From NCBI GenBank assembly GCA_024998625.1, contig JACOEL010000020.1, positions 1-64,000 of the forward strand: a DNA stretch of 64,000 bases, in the 5' to 3' direction. Made by a program: the position numbers and the translations under genes. The notes below the pieces were generated by a model. That model did no database searches and was not told the DNA's origin. It worked only from the letters and a program-made list of their open reading frames with translations. Each line of letters starts with the position of its first letter. The stretch's first letter is position 1. Shown here one piece after another: positions 17,872 to 26,458 of the stretch. This DNA comes from Nitrospira sp. Its GTDB lineage: Bacteria > Nitrospirota > Nitrospiria > Nitrospirales > Nitrospiraceae.

Positions 17872-19125
17872 TTACCACAGTTTGGCGCGACGAATCTTAT
17901 TTTCACCCCGCTCACAGATATACAGGGACCCCTGCGTGTCGAGCGTCAACCCCACCGGAGAATTGACCACTGCCTCAACCGCGAGCAAACCATCGCCATG
18001 CTTCAGCGCGCCGGCGGCATCTTTGGCGACAAACCGAGCCGCGCCACAGCCACCCATGTTCTTGTCATCGTACCCGCTGTCACCGTTGCCGGCCACCGTG
18101 CTGATGAAGCCCGTGTCTGCATCCACCTTCCTGACCCGATGGTTGCCGGTATCGGAGATATAGGCGTGATTGTGTTGATCGAAGACGATGGCTTCCGGCG
18201 CGTGCAACATCGACTTCGCCGCCGGCTTCCCGTCTCCATCGTATCCGTACCGGCATACACCGGCGAGGGTTGAAATCAACCCGGTCTTACGATCAATTTT
18301 GCGCACTCGATTACTGCCTTTGTCGACGACATACACATCACCGGCATGGTCGACGGCGATACCGACGATATCGTACAGCCGCGCCTCCATGGCCGGATGG
18401 CCGTCATCGAGGTACATCGACAAACTGAGTCCATCCGAACAGACCGGCATCAGCCACCCGTTGTCGTCACTGAAATCGATGCCGATCGCATCGCCGGACA
18501 ACACCACCAGGTTGCGCGCCACCAACGGCTGCTCGCGGGCTTCGTCTTCCGCGGTCCAGCTTCCCGCGATGGTTTCCACCAGGCCGGTCCGCGAATCGTA
18601 CCGACGAATCCGGTGCGCTTGCGTATCGGCAATATACATCACATCGTCCGCGTCGAAGGCAATCGCCGCCGGCCAGGTCAAATTCACTTCCAACGCAGGG
18701 CCATCACCATTAAACCCATGTTCACCGGTGCCCACGACCGTGGTGATAATTCCGGTTTCATGATCGATTTTACGAATCCGGTTACTGCCGGAATCACAGA
18801 CATAGAGATCGTTGCGGGAATCACAGGCGACGTCCAGCGGCAGATATAGTCCGGCTTCTCCGCAAGGCCCTTCGTCGCCGCTGTAACAGGTCTCGCCGAT
18901 CCCGGCAAAATTATGGACGGTACCCTCCGCGAGATTGACACGACGAACTCGGTCGCTGCCTGATTCGGCGAAATACAACCACCGCTCGTCCCGATCCAAC
19001 GCGACATGGTGCGGCAGTGGAATGCCTGCTTTCACCGCGCGCTTACCGTCCCCCGTGCTTCGCGCCTTCCCGTTTCCGGCAAAGGTTTCAATGTATCCGA
19101 CTGCTAACTGAACGTCCGTTTCCAT
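17872..19125 (-). CDS. NHL-repeat beta-propeller protein
   Basis: The 417-residue protein consists of NHL repeats. Several copies of a DGKxAxxAxLxxPxGIAxD-like unit are visible, such as SGDEGPCGEAGLYLPLDVAC, FNGDGPALEVNLTWPAAIAF and YDGDGKPAAKSMLHAPEAIV, each followed by YVCDSGSNRIRKID-type strands. This predicts a six-bladed propeller. There is no signal peptide from the ATG at 19125. The longer open frame upstream is arginine-rich and antisense to low-complexity sequence at the tatA 3' end, so it is rejected. A binding or scaffold role in the accessory cluster is likely. Confidence 0.75.
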   Translation of the reverse strand: METDVQLAVGYIETFAGNGKARSTGDGKRAVKAGIPLPHHVALDRDERWLYFAESGSDRVRRVNLAEGTVHNFAGIGETCYSGDEGPCGEAGLYLPLDVACDSRNDLYVCDSGSNRIRKIDHETGIITTVVGTGEHGFNGDGPALEVNLTWPAAIAFDADDVMYIADTQAHRIRRYDSRTGLVETIAGSWTAEDEAREQPLVARNLVVLSGDAIGIDFSDDNGWLMPVCSDGLSLSMYLDDGHPAMEARLYDIVGIAVDHAGDVYVVDKGSNRVRKIDRKTGLISTLAGVCRYGYDGDGKPAAKSMLHAPEAIVFDQHNHAYISDTGNHRVRKVDADTGFISTVAGNGDSGYDDKNMGGCGAARFVAKDAAGALKHGDGLLAVEAVVNSPVGLTLDTQGSLYICERGENKIRRAKLW

Positions 19126-19171
19126 AACTGTCTCAATCCGTTCTGTGCTGGACCCATTGTGCCGAAGGATG

Positions 19172-19459
19172 CTACGCGCGCGCAGCCGGGGGCGCTGCGG
19201 CAACCGGCGGCTCAACGACAGGCGTCGACATGGCTCCCGGCGGCGGGGCCTGAATAGCCTGTGCCTGCACCGGTTCGGCCTGTTGCGCCTGCGCTTGCGC
19301 TTCTGCCTCGATCGCATCCGCCTCATGAACGGATTTCTTAAAGCCCTTGATCGCTTTGCCGATCCCCTCACCAAGCTGTGGCAACTTCCCGGCTCCGAAA
19401 ATAATCAGCACAATAAACAGGATCAGGATCAACTCTGTAAAACCAAGACTGCCAAACAT
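19172..19459 (-). CDS. tatA: twin-arginine translocase subunit TatA
   Basis: The 95-residue protein has one N-terminal membrane helix and the [20 protein letters not shown] amphipathic helix with the FG-x-KLP signature of TatA/B. A Q/A/P-rich tail follows. TatA forms the pore through which folded, cofactor-loaded proteins with twin-arginine signals cross the inner membrane. Its place in a cluster with a Tat-dependent ferredoxin and a TorD chaperone suggests a dedicated copy. TatB and TatC are not in the window. Confidence 0.9.
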   Translation of the reverse strand: MFGSLGFTELILILFIVLIIFGAGKLPQLGEGIGKAIKGFKKSVHEADAIEAEAQAQAQQAEPVQAQAIQAPPPGAMSTPVVEPPVAAAPPAARA

Positions 19460-19483
19460 GGTGTGTCTCCTTTGCTCACATGT

Positions 19484-20296
19484 TCAGGATGCGGCTCCCT
19501 CTTTGGCTTTCTTCGCGAATCGTTCTTTCAAGCGCTGGCGAGCCTGTTCGGCCTGCTCGAACATCTTGCACTTGTCGTAGACGCTGATCAAGTTGTAGTA
19601 AGCGAGGGGCTCGTCCGGGCTGTGCTCCACCGCGCTCTCCATGACCTTGATCGCCAAATCCGTCTTCCGATGATTGAGGGCGATTTCCATCAGTTTGAAG
19701 CTCGCCTCCAGATGTTTCGGATCTAACTCTAGGACACGAAGATAACACTGGATCGCCATGTCGATCGTGTTGTAATCGGAGACTTGCGGATTGTCGAGTT
19801 CCACGTACACGCCGGCGAGATTGTACCACGCCATCGGATCGTCCGGCGTGATCTCGACGAGCCGCTCGTAGTAATTCTTCGACTCCATATACTTTCGTTT
19901 ATCCGCTTGTACACGCCCCAGGTTAAACAGAGCAAGGACGTCATACGCATGGACATCCAAGGCGCGTTTGAATTCCGCCTCGGCTTCGTCGACCATGCCC
20001 TTGGTGGCGTAAATCGTTCCCAGGTTCGAGTAGTACATCGCCAGCGATCGGTTCATCTCGGTCCTGAGCCCCTCCGCCATCTCGATCGACTTTTTCACTT
20101 CAGTGAGCGCATCGTCGAGCCGCCCCTTGCTGAAATACAACTCCCCTAGCCGACACCGTGCCTGAAAATCGTCCGGCTCGGCGCCGAGCAACTTTTCAAT
20201 TTCCGCAATTTCTTCATCGGGGCTCAACGGTTGATCACCGGAATCCACCGCCGCACTTCCCTGCTCTGCTCCGCTTGCCTGTGTCTGCTCATCCAT
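19484..20296 (-). CDS. TPR-repeat protein
   Basis: The 270-residue protein is acidic at the N-terminus and then has about five tetratricopeptide repeats (A-x-x-Y-Y-N-L-G-x-x-Y-x-x-K-G pattern: SLAMYYSNLGTIYATKGMVD, YDVLALFNLGRVQADKRKYM, PMAWYNLAGVYVELDN). It lacks a signal peptide and is probably a cytoplasmic adaptor. It is 24 bp upstream of tatA and 33 bp after the membrane protein gene, so all three are likely cotranscribed. Confidence 0.8.
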   Translation of the reverse strand: MDEQTQASGAEQGSAAVDSGDQPLSPDEEIAEIEKLLGAEPDDFQARCRLGELYFSKGRLDDALTEVKKSIEMAEGLRTEMNRSLAMYYSNLGTIYATKGMVDEAEAEFKRALDVHAYDVLALFNLGRVQADKRKYMESKNYYERLVEITPDDPMAWYNLAGVYVELDNPQVSDYNTIDMAIQCYLRVLELDPKHLEASFKLMEIALNHRKTDLAIKVMESAVEHSPDEPLAYYNLISVYDKCKMFEQAEQARQRLKERFAKKAKEGAAS

Positions 20297-20329
20297 AACA
20301 GCGTATCCTAATCTGGGTGACTCATAAGA

Positions 20330-21451
20330 TTAAATTTGTCCACCAACGAGAGATTCCTGCGTGCCGACGATGGGTGGCCTGGTCACCGCCGCCTGTTCCG
20401 TCACCGCGCCTTTGGGACGATCAAGCGTCAAGAGCATCACTCCGAGCACCACCATCAGAGTCAAACTGGAAAAGAGCAACGCATACCCGGCGATAAACAT
20501 TAACGCCAAGCCGTATCCCGCAAGACGCCCCATCGTCACGAGCCTAATCACGGTGTACGACCAACAAAGCAGCCCCGCGACATAAAAGGCAAAGGGCAGA
20601 TAAAAGGTATACCCCATGCCCATCTGAAAGATCCAGCTGATCCCCTCGCCGCCCTTTCGGATCGAATTCGCCAATGCCGGGTTGTATAGGCCCAGGAAAT
20701 AATCCATGAACAGGAGGGCAAGAAATACGAGGCCGGCGACGGACCAAAACCAGATCGCGCGCCGGCGCTGCTGTCGATTCCTGGTACGGAATGACACCCC
20801 GCGCCCATAGGCCCAGAACACTAGGATGCTCGCAAGAACCATCAGCGCTTCCCCGAGACGATTGGCTTCGTACACAAACGGCGGTGCGGCAATCACCCCC
20901 ATCCACCCATAGGCAGTAGAGAAAATTTGATAATAGAGCCATCCGGAAATGCCGAAGTAATAAACCAGGCCCATCACTCGCCTCGACCACTCCTGCTGCT
21001 GGGAGAGGTACTCCAGCATCAGCGCAGTGAGTGCAATGAGGGTCACGACATTGTAGGCAATGGAGCCCAGCATGGCCGGCGGCACAATCAGAAAGGACAC
21101 CGTGAGAATCAGCAGGAGGGCCACACTGGGAATCGTGACGGCATTCAACCCCGTGATGCCCTTGGCGCGAGCCCTGTTCACCAGCAGAACCACCAAGGCC
21201 AGAAATACAAAGATTGCGACGACATTCAGCAAGGCGAAGCCGACAGACGTCAGCAATTGGAAGATCGTTCCGACCCACTCATGCTGGGCCGCAATCTTGC
21301 TGATGTGCATGCCGAGCCGGGATACCAGGCGATAGAGGACGAGTTCGAAAAATGCGACGAACAACACCAACTTAATGGTGTATTCGAACAACAGCCCCTG
21401 ATCTTCGACCCGCCCGTTTGACCGTTCAACGGCGGTGGCTACAGCAGACAT
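20330..21451 (-). CDS. polytopic membrane protein of unknown function
   Basis: The 373-residue protein has about ten predicted membrane helices joined by short loops. One loop, RTRNRQQRRRAI, is strongly basic and should face the cytoplasm. No heme or quinone motif is evident, and I do not recognise the family. The ATG at 21451 follows AGGGGGG by six bases. Its place between the radical SAM gene and the TPR/tatA genes suggests a role in assembling or anchoring the cluster's redox complex, but this rests on context only. Confidence 0.6.
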   Translation of the reverse strand: MSAVATAVERSNGRVEDQGLLFEYTIKLVLFVAFFELVLYRLVSRLGMHISKIAAQHEWVGTIFQLLTSVGFALLNVVAIFVFLALVVLLVNRARAKGITGLNAVTIPSVALLLILTVSFLIVPPAMLGSIAYNVVTLIALTALMLEYLSQQQEWSRRVMGLVYYFGISGWLYYQIFSTAYGWMGVIAAPPFVYEANRLGEALMVLASILVFWAYGRGVSFRTRNRQQRRRAIWFWSVAGLVFLALLFMDYFLGLYNPALANSIRKGGEGISWIFQMGMGYTFYLPFAFYVAGLLCWSYTVIRLVTMGRLAGYGLALMFIAGYALLFSSLTLMVVLGVMLLTLDRPKGAVTEQAAVTRPPIVGTQESLVGGQI

Positions 21452-21540
21452 CTCCAGCCCCCTGTGCAAAACGTTGATGATAATCCTCTGGCCACAACCG
21501 GTCAACGAGCAGGAGGCCTGCCCTCATGACCGCGCGAACG

Positions 21541-23322
21541 CTAAGAGCCGGTCGGTTGCGGTACCTGCAACGCTTGCGACTTGGCCCGGGCAATATAGAG
21601 CAGCCCGTCGGCCATGGAATAGTTAAACGGCAATTCGCACACGACTTCGCTGATTTTTTCGTAGACCTGTTGATAGAGTTGCTCGGCCTGGGCCGGGGTC
21701 ATGCCCTCCTGCACCTCGTAAAAGAAGCCCAGGCTCAGGTCTTCGGTCGCCGGCCGCATGATCCGACGGATGCCGTAACTGCCCGGATCGCTCATGATCG
21801 GCGCCTCTTTTTCCAGATCGAACAGACAGGGCTGACAGGAGAACCCGTAGGACTCGTGGAGCTTCTTGTTCCCCACCACGAAGTTCATGGTATCGAGGGC
21901 TTCCTCTTCTTTCTCCGTGGGGAATCCGACGATCACGTAGCAGTGCACGGCAATGCCAAGATCGACGCAGTCATCGACAATCCGGCGAACCCATTCCTGT
22001 TTGATGCCCTTCTTCATGAAGTCCATCACACGTTGGTTGAACGATTCCAGACCGAACACGATTTTTAAACAGCCGGCGTCCCGCATCTGTGTCAGCAATT
22101 CGCGGCTCAGATTCTTTTCGAACCGAAGTTCGCACGTCCACTTGACGTTCACTTGCCGCTCGATCATCTGCTGGCAGAGCCGCTTGGTCGGGGAGAGGGC
22201 AAAACATTCGTCGGTGAAGAAAAAGGACTGCGCGCCGTAACGCTCTTTCAACCAGACCAAATCGTCCACCGTCTTCCCCGGATCACGCTGCCGGAAATTC
22301 TGGTGATCCAGCGTGAGGGCGCAGAACGCGCAATCTTTGTAGTAGCAACCCCGTGAAAATTGTACCGGCAGAACAGGCTCGGGGGACAAATACAGATCCA
22401 GCGGAAACCCGTCGTAGTTCGGCGCTGTGAGCTGGTTGATATTCTCAGAGTAAAAGGGCTGATTGACCGTAATCTTGTCGTTCTGGCGATAAATCAGATT
22501 CGGAACCCTACTGAAATCCCGCTTGCCGTCCATCTGGTTGACCAGCTCCAGCAGGGCGGTTTCGCCTTCAAAGACGACGAAATCATCGACGAGGTCAAAC
22601 AACCATGGACATCGCCGCAAATTATCGACCAACCGGGTGAAGATACTTCCACCGACCGTCACATGCAATTCGGGCGCATGCTCCTTGATCAATCGGCAGA
22701 GCGTGAGCCCTGGAATAATTTGCGAGGTCGCTGTAATCGAGACACCGACCAGATCCGGACGATCACTCAGGAGCGAAGGCAACACATGCTCGCGGAAGAG
22801 ACTAATATAGGGATTCTGCCCTTCGTCACGAATGGCCTTGATCAGATCTTTTGACGAGTAGATCGAATAGTCACCGAATTGGTTATCGACAACTGTCATT
22901 CGCGTCGGAAAATACAACGAGGAGAGAACCTCAAGCCATTTGTCGATCAGAAAGAGACTATTGCGGTACGCCTCAATATCGTAGAACCCCTCACCTCGCA
23001 GTGTCTCTTTTGCCAGTTCGATTCGCTCAAATAAATAGGGAAACCGGTCAAGCGACTCAATGACGCGAGCAAGTTGTTCCGCGCTTCCAGGCCCCCTCTC
23101 ACCGGTTCGCTCTCGCTCCAGACTCTGCTGTTTGTCCACCAACTGCTGGTAGAGCCCATGCGCATATGATTGCGTCAGAACCTTGTCCAAGAGCTCAATA
23201 CCGAGATCGCGTTGGGAGACATTTTTGACTCCGGCCTGGGTGAGGAATCCAGTGAGTGATGGAAGACTGAGGTAGGGTTGGGAGGGGTGCCACGTAGGAG
23301 GAAACAGGAGTGAAACTTTCAT
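21541..23322 (-). CDS. B12-binding-type radical SAM enzyme
   Basis: The 593-residue protein has an N-terminal half with the Rossmann-like cobalamin-binding layout (LVGVSITATSQIIPGLTLCR, HVTVGGSIFTRL), then a radical SAM barrel. The iron-sulfur motif is FSRGCYYKDCAFCAL, C-x4-C-x2-C, one residue longer than the classic C-x3-C-x2-C but seen in B12-type relatives. GLESFNQRVMDFMKKG and YVIVGFPTEKEEE are typical of the barrel. Such enzymes methylate or rearrange cofactors, peptides or lipids; the substrate here is unknown. The gene opens the downstream half of the accessory cluster, after a terminator. Confidence 0.82.
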   Translation of the reverse strand: MKVSLLFPPTWHPSQPYLSLPSLTGFLTQAGVKNVSQRDLGIELLDKVLTQSYAHGLYQQLVDKQQSLERERTGERGPGSAEQLARVIESLDRFPYLFERIELAKETLRGEGFYDIEAYRNSLFLIDKWLEVLSSLYFPTRMTVVDNQFGDYSIYSSKDLIKAIRDEGQNPYISLFREHVLPSLLSDRPDLVGVSITATSQIIPGLTLCRLIKEHAPELHVTVGGSIFTRLVDNLRRCPWLFDLVDDFVVFEGETALLELVNQMDGKRDFSRVPNLIYRQNDKITVNQPFYSENINQLTAPNYDGFPLDLYLSPEPVLPVQFSRGCYYKDCAFCALTLDHQNFRQRDPGKTVDDLVWLKERYGAQSFFFTDECFALSPTKRLCQQMIERQVNVKWTCELRFEKNLSRELLTQMRDAGCLKIVFGLESFNQRVMDFMKKGIKQEWVRRIVDDCVDLGIAVHCYVIVGFPTEKEEEALDTMNFVVGNKKLHESYGFSCQPCLFDLEKEAPIMSDPGSYGIRRIMRPATEDLSLGFFYEVQEGMTPAQAEQLYQQVYEKISEVVCELPFNYSMADGLLYIARAKSQALQVPQPTGS

Positions 23323-23480
23323 AGGATAATCTTTATATTAAGCAGGAAAATCAGTATTTTCAGAAGAATTGCCCCGTATCGGTTTATACACTCCGCTCCA
23401 GTCCGAATGCAACCCTCCGCCCCGTGCGCGCCAAGAAATTTCAGACCTTCCAGAGATTGATCCACTCTCTTTCAAAACAC

Positions 23481-23532
23481 AGGAAGGCCCCGAATCACTT
23501 TGCCATCTCTGGCAACGACTCGGGGCCTTCCT
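23481..23532 (-). terminator. terminator after the NXR-gamma-like gene
   Basis: A 13-bp perfect stem pairs 23481-23493 with 23520-23532, with an inner TGCC/GGCA stem. On the minus strand it is followed by GTGTTTTG. It lies 68 bp after the stop of the 317-residue gene and separates it from the radical SAM gene. Confidence 0.75.
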
Positions 23533-23599
23533 GTTACGAATCAGAAACCCGATTCCTACCCGGCACAGGAGTAGGGTGGGCCGCTTCAGGCCACTAGGC

Positions 23600-24553
23600 T
23601 CACGGCATCTTCAGCGTGAACCAGGTGGAGAGGGCCTTCATACCGTTTCGTTCAATGTTGGAACCATCCCAGATTGCGAAGGCGATTGGCACCGAGGCAC
23701 CCGCCTTGAACTGGGTGTCGTTGGCATCGCTGGTCTCCAGCGAACGCTTCACGACCACACGCCAGGTCGGGCCGGTGTATCCACCGCCCTTGAGGGACCC
23801 TGACGGCTCCCACACACCATTGCCGATCACATCCTGATGGGCCTGGGTGGTCAATGTGCTGAACCCGTTGGCATTCAGATCCTCGACGGAGCTGACGCGC
23901 AGCGTCGGATCAGACATGATGTTACCGGACCAAATGCCGGAATTGAATGGACCAAGGCTCCGGCCGATACGATCCGGATAGGTAACTCCACCAGCCGGCT
24001 CTTCGAAATAATAATCCCAGAAGATGCCGGGGTATTGGTCATCTACGTCCCACATCCCAGCGCTGTCCTTGCCGAGATCCTTCTGCCACTCCGCGTTCCA
24101 ACGCCAGATATTGACCGTCCCACCGGACTGGCCCATGCACTGGAATGGCGGGGCTCCCGCGGTGTTGACCGGGAACATGACGGCGGCCTGGTCCCGGAAA
24201 TCCTGCGGACCGATTGCCGTGTCGTTCTTGGTCTGGTCGCTCCAATCAAGGCGCAACCCCAAATCCTTCCCATTGCTGACCGCCTTCACAAACACCGACT
24301 TCACCGAGATATTCGGGTGCATCGGGGTCGTGATGGTCTGGCCGCTCAACGGGATGATGACACCTGGCACTCCTTCCCAGATGGGGTTTGCACCATCCAT
24401 CGGGATTACCCCCTTGATCGCCTTCACGGGAATGGTCACCGGTTGGCTGACCGCGAGAGGCACCTGCCCGATCGTCAACATAATGCCGACGATCAGCGCA
24501 GAGAACAGAATGCCAAACACCAAACGCTTATTGCGTGTCTGCACCAGTCTCAT
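23600..24553 (-). CDS. nxrC: candidate nitrite oxidoreductase gamma subunit (heme b, EB_dh domain)
   Basis: The 317-residue protein has a signal peptide (FGILFSALIVGIMLTIG, cleaved near LAVSQ) and an EB_dh heme b domain. Shared marks are LSGQTITTPMHP, LRLDWSDQTKND, PPFQCMGQ with a likely heme Met ligand, NIWRWNAEWQ, RVSSVEDLNANGFSTLTT, WRVVVKRSLE and ERNGMKALSTWF with a likely Lys ligand. In Nitrospira such proteins are the proposed membrane-proximal heme subunits of the periplasmic NXR. The ATG at 24553 follows GAGGAGGG. The alpha and beta subunits are not in this window, so the partner enzyme is inferred. Confidence 0.75.
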   Translation of the reverse strand: MRLVQTRNKRLVFGILFSALIVGIMLTIGQVPLAVSQPVTIPVKAIKGVIPMDGANPIWEGVPGVIIPLSGQTITTPMHPNISVKSVFVKAVSNGKDLGLRLDWSDQTKNDTAIGPQDFRDQAAVMFPVNTAGAPPFQCMGQSGGTVNIWRWNAEWQKDLGKDSAGMWDVDDQYPGIFWDYYFEEPAGGVTYPDRIGRSLGPFNSGIWSGNIMSDPTLRVSSVEDLNANGFSTLTTQAHQDVIGNGVWEPSGSLKGGGYTGPTWRVVVKRSLETSDANDTQFKAGASVPIAFAIWDGSNIERNGMKALSTWFTLKMP

Positions 24554-24652
24554 TGCGTATGCCCTCCTCTGAAAGATTAATAAGAAAAAGAACTGGGAAC
24601 GTATAACGTCTGCCGAAAACCGAATACTGCACTGCCCGCAAACCGAGAACTC

Positions 24653-25630
24653 CTACGCAGTCCCGACTGGGCCTTCGCTCTTCTCGCCGGCCTTCTCTTT
24701 TGTCTGTTGGTCCATGAAGGACTCAGCGCCGACCTCACTCAGCAACATGCTGAGCTCATTCCCCTTGTCCTGCGCCCCGCACTCGTAGGTTTGACCTTCC
24801 GGAGCATTGAAGGTAGCTGGTCTATAGTCCGCCTCAGAGTACGGCTGCACAGTCACTCCGAGGAAGGCGACCTCAAAATCCATCCATTCCGATATACAGT
24901 CGGCAATCAGCTTGAATAACCCCGTATCCGACTTCTTCGCCAACATTCTACAGAACAACGGTACCCATCGGCCGATATGATTCTTGATAAATTTCTTTTG
25001 CGCATCGACCACGATCTCAGTCTTGTCGATCCCATCATGGCAACGGGAATAGGACTCTTTGTAGGTCAGAAAATGCATGAACTCCAGCTCGACACTCAGG
25101 TGATCGAGACGCTCGTGCACGTCCTTGGAGAGCTCGACTCCGAAGGCTTTGTAAAAGCCCGCAATGTCCCCCATCACATGGGACTGCGCAAAGACGTGAT
25201 CGTTACCGAAAAGTGTTTCGTAGGGCGGACAATCCAGCGTAATCACATTGGTGAAGACCCGCCGATGCTCCGTCTGAAGATCGCCGATCTGCCAATTGAC
25301 ACACTCAGCCGAAACCAGCTTCTCGATCTGGTCGAACTGTTTTTTCATCAGGGCGATTTTTTGGCTGGCCCGATCACCACCGATGCCATCGAGTGCGAGA
25401 CGCAATCCGTCCAATGCGGCTCGTCCGTCTTCGACGAATTCACCACACTGGAGATAATCCAAGAACTCCTCGTCCTCAGGATACAATAAACTCCATGAGA
25501 ACAAGAGATATATTTTGCTACGATTGAGCGCTCGCTCGACGGCTGGCGAATCTTTTATGGCGACCGCCTGCGGGGGGGCGATTGCGGTGGAGGACGGGGA
25601 GGTGGGCTGCACGACCTGTTTCGATGTCAT
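24653..25630 (-). CDS. TorD/NarJ-family molybdoenzyme chaperone
   Basis: The 325-residue protein is mostly helical. It has the hallmark ECVNWQIGDLQTEHRRVF and CPPYETLFGNDHVFAQSHVM, the segment used by TorD/NarJ-type chaperones to hold the molybdenum subunit until cofactor is inserted. A long C-terminal tail adds about 80 residues beyond the usual core. The ATG at 25630 has GAGGAG upstream and a strong promoter behind it. It precedes the nxrC-like gene by 99 bp, so the two probably form one transcript. The client is likely the catalytic NXR subunit or a similar periplasmic enzyme. Confidence 0.85.
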   Translation of the reverse strand: MTSKQVVQPTSPSSTAIAPPQAVAIKDSPAVERALNRSKIYLLFSWSLLYPEDEEFLDYLQCGEFVEDGRAALDGLRLALDGIGGDRASQKIALMKKQFDQIEKLVSAECVNWQIGDLQTEHRRVFTNVITLDCPPYETLFGNDHVFAQSHVMGDIAGFYKAFGVELSKDVHERLDHLSVELEFMHFLTYKESYSRCHDGIDKTEIVVDAQKKFIKNHIGRWVPLFCRMLAKKSDTGLFKLIADCISEWMDFEVAFLGVTVQPYSEADYRPATFNAPEGQTYECGAQDKGNELSMLLSEVGAESFMDQQTKEKAGEKSEGPVGTA

Positions 25631-25654
25631 ACGTATCTTGCTCCTCACCTCAAC

Positions 25655-25688
25655 ATGTTGCGCACTTTTTTCGCACACTACGCAACAT
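25655..25688 (-). promoter_or_regulatory. inverted repeat in the leader of the TorD-like gene
   Basis: ATGTTGCG at 25655-25662 and CGCAACAT at 25681-25688 form a perfect 8-bp inverted repeat around an 18-base loop. Its promoter-distal arm, on the side nearer the gene, overlaps the 10-bp palindrome CAACATGTTG (25651-25660). It sits just before the ribosome binding site and could be an operator or an RNA stem. Confidence 0.45.
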
Positions 25689-25713
25689 CTGAGTCCTGCG
25701 GCACAGGAGGCGT

Positions 25714-25742
25714 ATGATAGGTAAAGGAGGGAGGGATGTCAA
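25714..25742 (-). promoter_or_regulatory. sigma-70 type promoter of the TorD-nxrC-like transcript
   Basis: On the minus strand TTGACA (25737-25742) and TATCAT (25714-25719) are spaced by 17 bp. The predicted start is near 25707, giving a leader of about 77 bases before the ATG at 25630. Confidence 0.65.
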
Positions 25743-25840
25743 GCATGAACTCTCTCTCTCCTTCGCCCTTGCCACAAGTGCCGATGTTTCACTACTCTGC
25801 CTGATCATTTCGCATTCCGGATCGAGTAAATACACTGCTT

Positions 25841-26446
25841 TTAGAGGCCCAGCGCACCGGCAGACAGGTTTCTAGCCGGTGTCACCTTGATCGCAATACG
25901 ATCATTGACCGTCTTGCAAATCTGCTCACACATACCACATCCGACGCACCGCTCTGGAGCCACCACCAGATGCAGCGCGTGAAAATCCATCGAGAGAGCC
26001 TCGACGGGGCATTTCGACACACAGGCATGACAACCCTGGCCTGCCGTACAGACACGGTGCGACACCGTCGCGACACCCATTCGGACATCAAAGCAATCGG
26101 CAACCGGCAGGAGCGCCTCGGTCGCACAGGCGGCAATACAGGGAAAATCGTCGCACAATTCGCACGCGACCTGATTCGAGAAAATGACCGGCGTACCGTT
26201 CGACACATCGCTCACGATCGCACCCGGCGGGCAGGCTTCAATGCAATCGCTACAGCGCGTGCACCGTTCGAGAAACACCGCCTCATCGACGGAACCCGGG
26301 GGACGCAACCAGTCTGTTCGCACAGGCGCGGCCGGTTGCTCGCGAGGCGCATCCTTATGAGCCGCGAACTCCCGCGCCGCCTTCGCTACCGACACGACGG
26401 AGTCTTTGAGAAAATCACGGCGCCCGTATTTAGGATCAGCGGTCAC
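25841..26446 (-). CDS. Tat-exported polyferredoxin (NapF/NapG-like)
   Basis: The 201-residue protein begins with a twin-arginine motif GRRDFLKDSVVSV, though the following stretch is less hydrophobic than a classic Tat signal, so a NapF-like cytoplasmic location is possible. Four cysteine groups predict four [4Fe-4S] clusters: CTRCSDCIEAC, CELCDDFPCIAAC, CTAGQGCHACVSKC and CVGCGMCEQIC. NapF and NapG relatives pass electrons to or help assemble molybdoenzymes. It lies 12 bp after the HExxH gene in the same operon. Confidence 0.85.
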   Translation of the reverse strand: MTADPKYGRRDFLKDSVVSVAKAAREFAAHKDAPREQPAAPVRTDWLRPPGSVDEAVFLERCTRCSDCIEACPPGAIVSDVSNGTPVIFSNQVACELCDDFPCIAACATEALLPVADCFDVRMGVATVSHRVCTAGQGCHACVSKCPVEALSMDFHALHLVVAPERCVGCGMCEQICKTVNDRIAIKVTPARNLSAGALGL

Positions 26447-26458
26447 GATGCACCCCGA

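Noticed and set aside
19126-19374. N-terminal extension of the NHL-repeat gene
   Set aside because: It encodes an Arg-rich string antisense-like to the Ala/Pro/Gln-rich tatA tail; the ATG at 19125 starts the propeller cleanly.
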